48,298 nucleotides of DNA from Actinobacteria bacterium OV450 (GCA_001298555.1 LJCW01000344.1:1-48298), one strand, 5' to 3'; counted from the stretch's first letter, positions 7,357 to 16,541 are shown. Notes: a model not told the origin generated them from the letters alone. Made by a program: numbers and translations.

Positions 7357-9441
7357 ATGGATGACTTCCTCAGGCTCTCCGCGAGCACCGGCCGCTTCAC
7401 GTACGGCGCCCCGCGCGCGTTCTCCTTCGGGGACGACGGCCGGCTCCTCTGGTTCCTCCGCTCCACCGGCCCCACCGACGCCTTCGACAGCCTCTGGGTC
7501 CTGGACACCGCCACCGGCACCGAAACCCGGCTCGCCGACCCCCGCGAGCTGTCCCCCGAGCCGGGCACCCTCCCCGACGCCGAGCGCCGGCTGCGGGAGC
7601 GCATCCGGCTCGTCGCCGCCGGGATCGGCTCGTACGCGCTCTCCGGCGACGGCCGCAGCGCGGTGTTCCCGCTGTACGGGCGGCTGTTCCGGGTCGGCTG
7701 CGAACCGGACGGGCGGCCCGAGGAGGTCCCGGCCGCCGGGCCCGTCTTCGACCCCCGGCCCAACGCCGACGGCTCCCGCACCGCCTACGTCACCGGCGAC
7801 GCCCTCCACACCTCCCCCGGCGGCCGGGTCAGCCCCGCCGACGGGGCCCGCTGGGGCGTCGCCGAGTTCGCCGCCGCCGAGGAGCTGGGCCGCGACCGCG
7901 GCCACTGGTGGTCCCCCGACGGGCAGAGCCTGCTGGCCGCCCGCGTCGACGAGTCCGCCCTCCCGCGGCGGTACTTCGCCGACCCCGCGCACCCCGAGCT
8001 CCCGGCCGAGGACTTCGCGTACCCGGAGGCGGGCGGGCCCAACGCCGAGGTCCAGCTGTGGGTGTTCGGCCCGGACGGCGCCCGCGTACGGCTCGACTGG
8101 GACGCCGCCGCGTACCCGTACCTCTCGGACGCCGACTGGGAGAGCGACGGGGAGATCCTGCTGACCGTCCAGGACCGGCTCCAGCAGTGCGTCCTGCTGC
8201 TCTCCGCCGACCCGGCCACCGGACTGACCCGGGAGCTCTCCCGCACCACCCACCCCCACTGGGTCGACCCGATGGTGCCCGGCACCCCGGCCCGGCTCGC
8301 CGACGGCCGGATGCTCACCGCCTGCGACACTCCCCCGGCCACCGCCGGGGGTGCCCGCGCGGGCGGCGCCGCCCGCGCCCTCGCCGTCGACGGGAAACCG
8401 CTGACCGGCGACGGGATCCAGGTCCGCCGGGTCGCGGGCACCCACCGCGGCCGGCTGCTCGTCGAGGCCGGGCAGCGCGACCCCGCCGAACAGCAGGTGC
8501 TCCTCCTCGACCCCGCCACCGGGGAGCTGACCCCGCTCGCCGACGGACCCGGGGTGCACAGCGTCCAGGCCTCCTCCGGGACGCTGCTGCTCACCACCGC
8601 CGACGCCGACGGGATCCGGCGCACCGTACGCACCGCCGACGGGCGGGAGTTCGCCCCCGCCGACCTGTCCGCGCCGCTGCCGTACCGGGTGGTCCCGCTG
8701 CTGGAGCGGGTCACCGAGCACGGCATCCCCACCGCGGTCGTGTTCCCCCGCGGCCACGTCCCCGGCCGGCGGCTGCCCGTCCTGGTGGACGGCTACGGCG
8801 GCCCCGGCTTCCAGGACGTGTCCGCCGAGCCGCGCCGCTGGCAGCACCGCCAGTGGTGGGCCGACCGGGGCTTCGCGGTGGTGACCGTCGACAACCGCGG
8901 AACCCCGTACGTCTCGCCCGCCTTCACCCACGCCATGTACCGCGGGTTCTCCGAGGTCACCCTGGACGACCAGGTCGCTGCGCTGCACGCGCTCGCCGAA
9001 CGCAACCCGGACCTGGACCTCGGCCGGGTCGGGGTGCGCGGCTGGTCGTACGGCGGCTACCTGTCCGCGATGGCGGTGCTGCGCCGCCCGGACGTCTTCC
9101 ACGCGGCGGCCGCCGGAGCCGCGCCGACCGACTTCCGGCACTACGACACGGCCTACACCGAGCGCTACCTCGGGCTCCCGCAGGAACACCCCGAGGTCTA
9201 CGAACGCGACTCGCTGATCCCGGACGCCCCGAACCTGAGCCGGCCGCTGCTGCTGATCACGGGCCTCGCCGACGACAACGTCCATCCCTCGCACACCCTG
9301 CGGCTCTCGCAGGCCCTGACGGACGCGGGGCGCCCGCACCAGCTCCTGGCGCTGCCCGGTGTCACCCACATGACCCCGAACGGCACGAAGGAGAAGCTCA
9401 TGGCGATGGAACTGGAGTTCTTCCGCCGCGAACTGGCCTGA
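7357..9441 (+). CDS. Prolyl-specific serine peptidase, DPP-IV family (S9B), cytoplasmic
   Basis: 694 aa. The N-terminal half is a beta-propeller like dipeptidyl peptidase IV, with the Glu-Glu pair (175-176, AAAEELGRD) that in DPP-IV holds the free amino end of the substrate, followed by WWSPDG. The C-terminal alpha/beta-hydrolase domain has the nucleophile Ser564 in GWSYGGY, Asp639 in GLADDNVH and His671 in GVTHM, the S9 triad. DPP-IV enzymes remove X-Pro dipeptides from peptide N-termini. No signal peptide is seen, so it should act inside the cell on imported peptides. Its promoter carries motifs shared with the collagenase and peptide importer, which points to X-Pro and X-Hyp cleavage of collagen fragments. 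Family assignment is strong; substrate preference is inferred. Confidence 0.9.
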   Translation: MDDFLRLSASTGRFTYGAPRAFSFGDDGRLLWFLRSTGPTDAFDSLWVLDTATGTETRLADPRELSPEPGTLPDAERRLRERIRLVAAGIGSYALSGDGRSAVFPLYGRLFRVGCEPDGRPEEVPAAGPVFDPRPNADGSRTAYVTGDALHTSPGGRVSPADGARWGVAEFAAAEELGRDRGHWWSPDGQSLLAARVDESALPRRYFADPAHPELPAEDFAYPEAGGPNAEVQLWVFGPDGARVRLDWDAAAYPYLSDADWESDGEILLTVQDRLQQCVLLLSADPATGLTRELSRTTHPHWVDPMVPGTPARLADGRMLTACDTPPATAGGARAGGAARALAVDGKPLTGDGIQVRRVAGTHRGRLLVEAGQRDPAEQQVLLLDPATGELTPLADGPGVHSVQASSGTLLLTTADADGIRRTVRTADGREFAPADLSAPLPYRVVPLLERVTEHGIPTAVVFPRGHVPGRRLPVLVDGYGGPGFQDVSAEPRRWQHRQWWADRGFAVVTVDNRGTPYVSPAFTHAMYRGFSEVTLDDQVAALHALAERNPDLDLGRVGVRGWSYGGYLSAMAVLRRPDVFHAAAAGAAPTDFRHYDTAYTERYLGLPQEHPEVYERDSLIPDAPNLSRPLLLITGLADDNVHPSHTLRLSQALTDAGRPHQLLALPGVTHMTPNGTKEKLMAMELEFFRRELA

Positions 9442-9466
9442 CCGGCGGCGCGGCCGGTGACGTCGC

Positions 9467-10144
9467 TCAGCCGGCGGCGTCCCGGTGCCCGCCCCGCACG
9501 AAGGCGAGGATCGCCGGCACGGCCTCGTGCAGGCTGGTGAAATGCCGGTGCACCCCGTCCACCGGGGCCGGCGTGTTGACCCCCCAGACCGTCATCCCGG
9601 CCCGCAGCCCCGACTCGACGCCGGACGGCGCGTCCTCGATGACCAGGCAGTCCTGCGGCGCGGCGCCGAGACGCTCCGCGGCCAGCAGGTAGGGCACCGG
9701 CGACGGCTTTCCCTCGGCGACGCAGGCGGCGTCCACGACGACGTCCGGGACCGGCAGGCCGGTCCGGGCGAACCGCCCGCGCACCCGGTGCCCGTAGTTC
9801 GAGGTCACCAGCGCCCAGCGGCGCGGGGGCAGGCCGGCCAGCAGCTCCACCGCGCCGTCGAAGGCGGCGTAGACACCGGACCGGACGTCCTCGTCCTCCA
9901 GCTCGTGCAGCGCGGCGAGGCAGGCCTGCGGGTCCCGCTCGGGAGCCACCTCCGCGAAGGTCTCCAGGGGACGCGTCCGCAGCGCCACCCGGTGGACGGC
10001 GGCGGGGTCGAGCCCGTGGCGCGCCGCCCACGCCGCCCAGACGCGGCGCTGGGTGGCGACCGCGTCGATCAGTGTCCCGTCCACGTCGAAGAGGACGTAC
10101 CGCACCGGGGCGGGACGGGGAGGTCCGCTGTTCTCGTCGATCAC
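9467..10144 (-). CDS. HAD-superfamily hydrolase (phosphatase/phosphomutase-like)
   Basis: 225 aa from a GTG start. The HAD catalytic motif DVDGTL (residues about 20-25) holds the nucleophilic Asp, TSNYG matches motif II (Ser/Thr), and GKPSP with VIEDAPSG gives the Lys and acidic motifs III and IV. The helical cap between motifs I and II places it in subfamily IA, close to sugar-phosphatase or beta-phosphoglucomutase-like enzymes. It is convergent with the peptidase (25 bases apart) and separated from the importer operon by a strong terminator, so it is probably not part of the hydroxyproline system. Confidence 0.85.
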   Translation of the reverse strand: MIDENSGPPRPAPVRYVLFDVDGTLIDAVATQRRVWAAWAARHGLDPAAVHRVALRTRPLETFAEVAPERDPQACLAALHELEDEDVRSGVYAAFDGAVELLAGLPPRRWALVTSNYGHRVRGRFARTGLPVPDVVVDAACVAEGKPSPVPYLLAAERLGAAPQDCLVIEDAPSGVESGLRAGMTVWGVNTPAPVDGVHRHFTSLHEAVPAILAFVRGGHRDAAG

Positions 10145-10183
10145 GCCGCGATCATGTCATCGGCCCGTCGTGCCGCGGACGGC

Positions 10184-10225
10184 GGGAGGGCCCCGGACCG
10201 GTCGTGCCGGCTCCGGGGCCCTCCC
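10184..10225 (-). terminator. Terminator of the peptide importer operon
   Basis: A perfect 14-base inverted repeat pairs 10184-10197 with 10212-10225, and an inner CCGG/CCGG stem extends it. It lies 18 bases beyond the last importer gene on the minus strand and upstream of the HAD gene. No T run. Confidence 0.75.
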
Positions 10226-10243
10226 CCTTCCCCTGGATCCCCG

Positions 10244-11281
10244 TCAGTCACCGGGGAAGTGGCAGGCCACCTCGCGGGAGGCGGCGATCCGCAGCAGCGG
10301 GCGCTCCGTGCGGCAGAGCTCCTGCGCCTTCGGACAGCGCGGATGGAACGTACAGCCCGGGGGCGGGGCGGCCGGGCTCGGCGGGTCGCCAAGCAGCACG
10401 ATCCGCTCGCGCCGGCGCTCCGCCGCCGGGTCCGGCAGCGGTACCGCGGACAGCAGCGCCCGGGTGTACGGGTGCTGGGGGTTCCCGTACAGGGCGTGCT
10501 TCTCCCCGATCTCGACGATCCGGCCGAGGTACATGACGGCGACCCGGTCGCTGACGCGTTTCACCACCGACAGGTCGTGCGCGATGAACACGTAGGCCAG
10601 GCCCAGTTCGCGGCGCAGGCGTTCCATCAGGTTGACGATCTGCGCCTGGACGGAGACGTCGAGCGCGGAGACCGGCTCGTCCGCGACGATCAGCCGGGGG
10701 CTGGTGGCCAGTGAGCGGGCGATCCCGATGCGCTGGGCCTGGCCGCCGGAGAACTCGTGCGGGTAGCGGTCGATGTGCTCGGGGATCAGCCCGACCAGGT
10801 CCATCAGCTCGGCCGCCCGTCGGCGTGCGTCGGCTGCCGGCCAGCCCTGCACGAGCAGCGGGTCGGAGATGATCCGGGCCACCGTCTGGCGGGGGTTGAG
10901 GGAGGAGTGCGGGTCCTGGAAGACCATCTGGAGATGGCGGCGCAGCGGCCGGAGCCTGCCCTGCGGGAGCCGTGTGATGTCCCGGCCGTCGAAGGTGACG
11001 GCGCCCGCGGTGGGTTCCAGCAGCCGCACCAGCATCCGGCCGGTGGTGGACTTCCCGCAGCCCGACTCACCCACCAGGCCCAGGGTTTCGCCCGCCGCGA
11101 GGTCGAAGGAGATCCCGTCGACGGCGCGCACGGGCGCCCCCCGGCGCCCGGACGCGGAACGCCGGCCGGGGAAGGTCATGGTCAGGTCCCGTACGGACAG
11201 CAGCGGTCCGGGCGGGGCCGGGTCCGCCCCGGTCCGGTCCGCCGGGGCGGTGGTGTCCGGGGGGCGGGCCTCTACGGTCAT
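10244..11281 (-). CDS. Peptide ABC transporter ATP-binding subunit (OppF/DppF type)
   Basis: 345 aa. Walker A is GESGCGKST (71-79), the Q-loop is in VFQDP, the ABC signature is SGGQAQRI, and Walker B (LIVADEP) and the switch His (AHDLS) follow. The C-terminal OppD/F extension has the Cys cluster CTFHPRCPKAQELC that holds an iron-sulfur centre in related peptide importers. It powers uptake together with the second ATPase. The ATG overlaps the stop of the upstream gene (ATGA, 11278-11281), so translation is coupled. Last gene of the importer operon. An N-terminal Pro/Ala-rich stretch of about 25 residues precedes the domain. Confidence 0.92.
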   Translation of the reverse strand: MTVEARPPDTTAPADRTGADPAPPGPLLSVRDLTMTFPGRRSASGRRGAPVRAVDGISFDLAAGETLGLVGESGCGKSTTGRMLVRLLEPTAGAVTFDGRDITRLPQGRLRPLRRHLQMVFQDPHSSLNPRQTVARIISDPLLVQGWPAADARRRAAELMDLVGLIPEHIDRYPHEFSGGQAQRIGIARSLATSPRLIVADEPVSALDVSVQAQIVNLMERLRRELGLAYVFIAHDLSVVKRVSDRVAVMYLGRIVEIGEKHALYGNPQHPYTRALLSAVPLPDPAAERRRERIVLLGDPPSPAAPPPGCTFHPRCPKAQELCRTERPLLRIAASREVACHFPGD

Positions 11282-12312
11282 CGGGTCGCCTCCGGGGCGG
11301 GGTCGGGCCGGGCGCCGGGCCGGGGGCCCTCCCCCGCGAAATGGCAGGCGGCGGTGCGCGGGGCGGCGCCGTGGGGCCGCAGCTCGGGCCGTTCGGTGTC
11401 ACAGCGCCGGCGCTGCTCCCCGGTGGCCGCGGCCGCGAGCCCGCAGCGGGGGGCGAACGCGCAGCCCGGCGCTGGTGCGAGGAGGGAGGGCGGGGAGCCG
11501 GGGATGGCCCGCAGGGGCTCGTCGTCGGAGTCGTCCAGCCGGGGCAGCGAGTCGAGCAGGCCCCTGGTGTACGGGTGTGCGGGGTCGGCGAACAGCTCGT
11601 CGGCGCCGGCCTGTTCGGCGGCCCGGCCGCCGTACATGACCAGGACCTCGTGGGCGACGCGGGCGACCACGCCCAGGTCGTGGGTGATCATCACGACGCC
11701 GAGGCCGCGTTCCTGCTGGAGCCGGGCGATGAGTTCCAGGATCTGCGCCTGCACCGTCACGTCGAGGGCCGTGGTGGGCTCGTCGGCGATCAGCAGGTCG
11801 GGTTCGCAGGCCAGGGCCATGGCGATCATCGCGCGCTGGCGCATGCCGCCGGAGAACTGGTGCGGGTACTCCCCGGCCCGGCGGGCGGGTTCCGGGATGC
11901 CGACCTCGCCGAGCATGTCGACGGCCCGCCTGCGCGCGGCGGCCCGGCCGGCCCTGAAGTGGACGCGGTAGTGCTCGGCGATCTGCTCGCCGACCGTGTA
12001 GTAGGGGTGCAGGCTGGACAGCGGGTCCTGGAAGATCATGGCCATCTTCCGGCCGCGCAGCCGGGACAGCTCCTTCTCGGACATCCCGGTGAGCTCCTGC
12101 CCGGACAGGGCGATGGAGCCGCCGACCTCGGCGCCCCGGTGCAGGCCCATGACGGCGAGCGAGGTGACGGACTTGCCGGACCCGGACTCGCCGACGATGC
12201 CGAGGGTCCGTCCGGCCTCGACCGTGAAGCCGAGTGCGTCGACGGCCCGTACGGGGCCGCGCGGGGTGGGGAACGTGACGCGCAGATCGCGTACTTCCAG
12301 CAGGGCGGCCAT
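11278..12312 (-). CDS. Peptide ABC transporter ATP-binding subunit (OppD/DppD type)
   Basis: 344 aa. Walker A GESGSGKS (41-48), signature SGGMRQRA, Walker B LLIADEP, switch His in ITHDLG, and the OppD/F C-terminal region with CAFAPRC. It pairs with the next gene as the two-ATPase engine of a family-5 peptide importer. The start at 12312 shares one base with the permease stop (TGATG), and its own stop overlaps the next ATG, so the three genes are tightly coupled. A longer frame upstream is only the shadow of the permease. Confidence 0.92.
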   Translation of the reverse strand: MAALLEVRDLRVTFPTPRGPVRAVDALGFTVEAGRTLGIVGESGSGKSVTSLAVMGLHRGAEVGGSIALSGQELTGMSEKELSRLRGRKMAMIFQDPLSSLHPYYTVGEQIAEHYRVHFRAGRAAARRRAVDMLGEVGIPEPARRAGEYPHQFSGGMRQRAMIAMALACEPDLLIADEPTTALDVTVQAQILELIARLQQERGLGVVMITHDLGVVARVAHEVLVMYGGRAAEQAGADELFADPAHPYTRGLLDSLPRLDDSDDEPLRAIPGSPPSLLAPAPGCAFAPRCGLAAAATGEQRRRCDTERPELRPHGAAPRTAACHFAGEGPRPGARPDPAPEATR

Positions 12313-13298
12313 CAGTACCTCACCCTCGGGTCGATGACGGCGTACAGGAGGTCGACGACGAGGTTGGCGGCGACGATGAAGAAGGCCGCGAGCAGGGTGA
12401 CCCCGAGGACCACCGGCTGGTCCGAGCTGACCAGGGCCCCGTAGAACAGCCGCCCGATGCCGGGGAGGCCGAAGATGGACTCGGTGATGACGGCGCCGGC
12501 GAGCAGCCCGCCGACGTCCATGCCGAAGATGGTGAGGATGGGGGTCATCCCGGAGCGCAGGCCGTGTTTGACGACGACGGTGCGTTCGGGCATGCCCTTG
12601 GCGCGGGCGGTGCGGATGTACGGCTCGGCCATGGCCTCGATCATGGAACCCCGGCTCTGCCGGGCGTACATGGCGGCGTAGAGCAGGGCCAGCGCCGTCC
12701 AGGGCAGCAGCAGGTTGGCCGCCCAGCCGAGCGGGTCGTCGGTGAGGGCCTGGTAGGTGGGGTAGGGCAGCAGCCCGGCGACCCGGATCACCCCGTAGAT
12801 GAGCATCACGGAGGTGAAGTAGACGGGCAGCGAGGCCGCGGCGACGGCGCCGACCATCAGCGCCTTGTCGGTGGCGGTGTCCTTGCGCAGGGCGGCGGCC
12901 ACCCCGGCGCCGAGGCCGAGGACGAGCCAGAGCGCGGCGGCGCCGAGGGCGAGGGAGGCGGAGACCGGCAGGCGGTCCATCAGCAGGTCCCACACCGGCA
13001 GGGAGTTCTCGTACGAGTAGCCCAGGCACGGGAAGTCGCACTGGACGGCGTACTGGCCGCTGCCGAGGGTGCGGCCGGTGAAGATGCCCGTGAGGAAGTC
13101 GGTGAACTGCCGCCACAGCGGCTGGTCCAGGCCGAGGTACGCGCGTACGTCGGCCAGCCGTTCGGCGCTGCAGGTCTTGCCGCAGGCGGCCGCGGCCGGG
13201 TCGGCGGGCAGGACGTAGAAGATGAGGAAGGTGACGGCGGCGATGGCGAGCAGGACGCCCGCGAGGGCGAGCAGCCGGCGCGCGAGGTAGAGGATCAA
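12312..13298 (-). CDS. Peptide ABC transporter permease (DppB/OppB type)
   Basis: 328 aa, starting with a TTG whose last two bases form part of the previous stop (TTGA, 13295-13298). It begins with a hydrophobic helix (residues about 8-30), a long external loop that contains an unusual Cys-containing segment (ACGKTC, and CDFPC further on), then five further helices. The coupling-loop region (EPYIRTARAKGMPE, near residues 225-238) is the EAA motif that contacts the ATPases. With the DppC-type permease it forms the membrane channel. The extra Cys residues in the loop could form disulfides outside the membrane. Confidence 0.9.
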   Translation of the reverse strand: MILYLARRLLALAGVLLAIAAVTFLIFYVLPADPAAAACGKTCSAERLADVRAYLGLDQPLWRQFTDFLTGIFTGRTLGSGQYAVQCDFPCLGYSYENSLPVWDLLMDRLPVSASLALGAAALWLVLGLGAGVAAALRKDTATDKALMVGAVAAASLPVYFTSVMLIYGVIRVAGLLPYPTYQALTDDPLGWAANLLLPWTALALLYAAMYARQSRGSMIEAMAEPYIRTARAKGMPERTVVVKHGLRSGMTPILTIFGMDVGGLLAGAVITESIFGLPGIGRLFYGALVSSDQPVVLGVTLLAAFFIVAANLVVDLLYAVIDPRVRY

Positions 13299-14323
13299 CT
13301 GCGGCCGCCCCTCGGGTCGAGGATGTCGCGCAGGGCGTCGCCGAGCAGGGTGAAGGCGAGGACCGCGAGGAAGAGGAAGGCGCTCGGGATGACGAAGTAC
13401 ATGGGGTCGGTCTCGTAGAAGGCGACGGACTCGGCGATCATCTGGCCCCAGGACGGGGTGGGCGGGCGCACGCCCACGCCGAGGTAGCTGAGCGCGGCCT
13501 CGGTGCTGATCATGCCGGGGATGAGCAGGGTGGTGTAGGCGATGACCGGGCCGCTGACGCCCGGGAGGATGTCGCGGGTCAGGATCCGCCAGGAGCTCGC
13601 GCCGCCGACGCGGGCGGCGTCGACGTACTCGCGGTGCTTGAGGGAGAGGGTCTGGCCGCGGACGACGCGGGCGACGCCGGGCCAGCCGAAGAGGCCGATG
13701 ACGGCGGTCATGAGCACGATCCGGTTGACGTCCTTGGCCACCGACAGCATCGCGATCATGAAGATGAGGGAGGGGAAGGACATGGTCAGGTCCATCAGCC
13801 GGGACAGGACCGTGTCGGTGCGGCCGCCGAAGTAGCCGGCGGCGATCCCCGCGGCGGTGCCCGTGACGACGACGATGGCGGTCGCGGCGAAGGCGATGAG
13901 GAGGGAGACCTGCGCGCCGTGGACGACGCGGGCGAACAGGTCGCGGCCGGTGACGGGTTCGACGCCGAGCCAGTGCCCGGGGCTGATCCCGCCGAGGGAG
14001 CCGAGGGGCTGGCCGCCCAGGTAGGGGTCGATCGCGGTCTTGTCGAACTCCTCGGGGGACCAGCCGCCGAGCGCGCCCAGCCAGGGGGCGGTGGCGGCCA
14101 TCAGGACGAAGAGGAGGACGACGCAGAGGCTGACGCGGACGGCGGGGCGGCGGCGCAGCTCCCGCCGGGCGAGCTGCCAGGGGCTGCTGCCGCCGGCCGC
14201 CGCCACGGCGGGACCGTCCTCGGCGGCGCCGCCCGGGGGCCGGACCGGAGCCGGATCCGGGGCCGGGGCGGAGGCGGGGGCCGGGGTCCTGGCCGCCTCG
14301 CCTCCGGGTGCGGTGGTGGTCAT
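13295..14323 (-). CDS. Peptide ABC transporter permease (DppC/OppC type)
   Basis: 342 aa. A Pro/Ala-rich cytoplasmic N-terminus of about 45 residues is followed by OppC_N-like helix 1 (VSLCVVLLFVLMAATAPWLG) and the permease domain; the EAA loop is HREYVDAARVGGASS. It begins 22 bases after the binding-protein stop and its stop overlaps the TTG of the next permease. It is the second channel subunit of the importer. Confidence 0.9.
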   Translation of the reverse strand: MTTTAPGGEAARTPAPASAPAPDPAPVRPPGGAAEDGPAVAAAGGSSPWQLARRELRRRPAVRVSLCVVLLFVLMAATAPWLGALGGWSPEEFDKTAIDPYLGGQPLGSLGGISPGHWLGVEPVTGRDLFARVVHGAQVSLLIAFAATAIVVVTGTAAGIAAGYFGGRTDTVLSRLMDLTMSFPSLIFMIAMLSVAKDVNRIVLMTAVIGLFGWPGVARVVRGQTLSLKHREYVDAARVGGASSWRILTRDILPGVSGPVIAYTTLLIPGMISTEAALSYLGVGVRPPTPSWGQMIAESVAFYETDPMYFVIPSAFLFLAVLAFTLLGDALRDILDPRGGRS

Positions 14324-14345
14324 GGTGTCGGGGACTCCCTCGTCC

Positions 14346-16088
14346 TCAGCCCTGGCTCTTCGAGGGGTCCTTGAGGCCGACGGTGCCGTAGTCGATGGTG
14401 CCGGTCCACACGGGGTGGCCGTAGGCGCCCGCGATGTTGGGGCCGACCAGCAGCGGCTTGCGCTCCAGCAGGACCGGGACGGCCGGGGACTTCTTCATGA
14501 GGTCGGCGTCCAGGTCGATCCAGGCCTGGTTGGCCTGCTTGGGGTCGGCCATGGCGTTGATCTCGTCGATCCGCTTCATGGTGGCCTCGTCGCGGAACTG
14601 GGCGTAGTTGCCCTGGTTGCCCTTGTCCTTGATGGTGCGTCCGTCGAAGACGAAGGGGATCCAGGTGGAGCCGGAGGGGTAGTCGGGGCACCAGCCGGTG
14701 TAGGTCATGTCGGGGGTGGTGGAGAGGTCGCCGATGACGTCGTAGTACGCACCGGGGTCGACGGTGTCGATGACGACCTCGATGCCGGCGCGGGCCAGGC
14801 CCTGCTGGATGGCCTCCGCCTTGCCCTTGTCACCGGTGGAGACGGCGAGGGAGACCTTCAGGCTCTCCTTGCCGGCGGCCTTGAGGAGTTCCTTGGCCTT
14901 GGCCGGGTCGCCGGCCGGCGGGATCTTCAGCGTGTCGGCCTGCTTGCCGCCGGAGAGCGCCGGGGGCAGGTAGGCGGTGGCCACCTCGTTGAGGGCCGGG
15001 CCGCCGCCCGCGGTGATCACGGCCTCCTTGTCGACGGCGTACTGGAGGGCCTCGCGGACCTTCGGGTCGTTGAAGGGGGCGCGGGAGTTGTTCAGGTGGA
15101 GCATGACCGTACAGCCCTGGGACTCCGCGAGCAGCCGCGCCTTGACCTCCGGCTTCGGCAGCACCTTCGGGGCGCTCTCGGGGCGCATGTTGAAGTACTC
15201 GACGGCCGAGGCGTCGGCGCCCTCGCCGGCGATGATGCGGTCGTCGACCTGGCCGCCCTTGAGGCCCATGACCACGACGAACTTGTCGGGGTAGGCCTTG
15301 CGCACGGGGTCGGTCTTCGCGTCCCAGTGCTCGTTGCGGACGAGCACCAGCTTCTTGTCGCGGTCGTACGACTCGATCTTGTACGGGCCGGAGGAGAACG
15401 GGCGGGCGTCGTACTGGGTGCCCTTCTCCTGGGACTGCGGGACCGGCGCGAAGGTGGGGAGGGTGGCGGTGGCGGAGAACTCGGCGACCGGACGCTTGAG
15501 TTCGAAGACGATCGTGCGGTCGTCGGGGGTCTTCACCGAGTCGAGGTGCTGCCCCTGGAGGGGTCCCTTGTAGCCCTCGGTGCCGGCCAGGTACTGGGCG
15601 GCGTAGTCGGGTCCGCCGGTGAGGTCGGGGGCGAAGGAGCGCTCGACGTTGTACTTGACGTCCTGCGCCTTGATCGGGGTTCCGTCCTCGTACTTCAGGC
15701 CCTCCTTGAGGGTGAACGTCCAGGTCCTGCCGCCGTTGGACGGGGTGCCGAGGTCGGTGGCGAGGTCGGGGACGAGCTCGCTGCCGGCCTTGCCGGGCTC
15801 GGCCTTGAAGGTGACGAGCGTGCGGTAGAGGAGGCGGGTGCCGAAGTCCATCGCCGGCATCACCCAGTTGCGGGCGGGGTCGAGGTGGGAGAAGTCCTGG
15901 TTGGACAGCACGGTGAGGGTGCCGCCCTTGACCGGCGTACCGCCGAGGACCTTGCCGTCGTTGCCGGCGGCGGGGTTGCTCGCACCGGCGCCGGATGAGC
16001 CCTTCTTGGGGTCGGAGCAGCCCGAGGCACCGAGTGCGAGTGCCGCCACCAGGGCGGTGGCGAGGGCGAGTTGGGTGCGCTTGGTCAT
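14346..16088 (-). CDS. Peptide-binding lipoprotein of ABC importer (SBP family 5)
   Basis: 580 aa. The lipoprotein signal peptide ends at ASGC with the lipidated Cys at residue 24, so the protein sits on the outer face of the membrane. The rest matches family-5 solute-binding proteins (LDPARNWVMPAMD near the start and DVKYNVERSF mid-domain), which bind oligopeptides and feed the DppBCDF-type complex encoded downstream. It is the first gene of the five-gene importer operon, with a GGAG site six bases before the ATG. Its promoter carries the 42-base element shared with the collagenase gene, so I infer it captures collagen-derived peptides rich in proline and hydroxyproline. Confidence 0.92.
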   Translation of the reverse strand: MTKRTQLALATALVAALALGASGCSDPKKGSSGAGASNPAAGNDGKVLGGTPVKGGTLTVLSNQDFSHLDPARNWVMPAMDFGTRLLYRTLVTFKAEPGKAGSELVPDLATDLGTPSNGGRTWTFTLKEGLKYEDGTPIKAQDVKYNVERSFAPDLTGGPDYAAQYLAGTEGYKGPLQGQHLDSVKTPDDRTIVFELKRPVAEFSATATLPTFAPVPQSQEKGTQYDARPFSSGPYKIESYDRDKKLVLVRNEHWDAKTDPVRKAYPDKFVVVMGLKGGQVDDRIIAGEGADASAVEYFNMRPESAPKVLPKPEVKARLLAESQGCTVMLHLNNSRAPFNDPKVREALQYAVDKEAVITAGGGPALNEVATAYLPPALSGGKQADTLKIPPAGDPAKAKELLKAAGKESLKVSLAVSTGDKGKAEAIQQGLARAGIEVVIDTVDPGAYYDVIGDLSTTPDMTYTGWCPDYPSGSTWIPFVFDGRTIKDKGNQGNYAQFRDEATMKRIDEINAMADPKQANQAWIDLDADLMKKSPAVPVLLERKPLLVGPNIAGAYGHPVWTGTIDYGTVGLKDPSKSQG

Positions 16089-16119
16089 GGGTCACTCCAG
16101 TGAAGGGCCGCGCTCTATG

Positions 16120-16161
16120 ATGTGACCGGTAACATAGTAATGTGAAATTGCACTGACAAGA
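16120..16161 (-). promoter_or_regulatory. Importer operon promoter with putative GntR operator (copy 1)
   Basis: Minus strand: -35 TTGTCA (16159 to 16154), 17-base spacer, -10 TATGTT (16136 to 16131), start of transcription expected near 16124. The segment matches the collagenase promoter (26887-26928) at 40 of 42 bases, with 33 identical in a row (16129-16161). ATGTGA occurs twice, at 16120 and 16140, exactly 20 bases apart. The plus strand holds the shared motif as GTAACATAGTAA (16129-16140), over the -10. The duplication is seen; its role as repressor site is inferred. Confidence 0.75.
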
Positions 16162-16541
16162 GGCTGGCGCCGCCGTTATCCAGCCGTGTCCAAATACCGT
16201 GCCGGAACTACGAGTTGGCGGCGGGCCGGATTTCACCTTGCGGTCCGGGGCGGCCGCCACCGCGCGAGTCCCCGCTCGGAAGCCGGTGGGACGCGCGGCG
16301 TCCCCGCTCCAGCGTCGCGCGCGTCCACACCTTCGCCCTCCACCCGCGGCGGCGCTCGTCACCGGCCGGCCGGAGCGGGGCGCGCACGGCGCCGAGCACG
16401 GGCGCGCCGGCCTCTCCCATGGTGGCGGCGACGCCCGGGAGGACGTCCGGGTGCTCGCTCGCGTGGGCGATCGGGCGGACTGCTGCTCCAGCTCGTCCCC
16501 GGCTGATCCGGAAGACCACGCCCGGGCCCAAGGCCAGGCCC
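16162..16541. other. 380-base stretch with no convincing gene
   Basis: It lies between the importer promoter and the end of the GntR gene. Open frames exist on both strands (for example 16208-16531 minus, 107 aa), but they are Arg/Gly/Pro-rich, match no fold I know and look like GC-bias artefacts. A small GGGCC/GGCCC repeat next to 16541 could help end the GntR transcript. Confidence 0.5.

Noticed and set aside
16120..16161. CRP-type site (TGTGA-N6-TCACA) as explanation of the importer element
   Set aside because: The TGTGA half is present, but the second half is not at the right spacing in the importer, collagenase or dehydrogenase promoters. The GTRACATNNTAC pattern explains more of them.
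16208..16531. 107-residue minus-strand frame beside the GntR gene
   Set aside because: Composition is Arg/Gly/Pro-rich, no ribosome site stands out and no family is recognisable. A degraded gene cannot be excluded, but there is no positive support.
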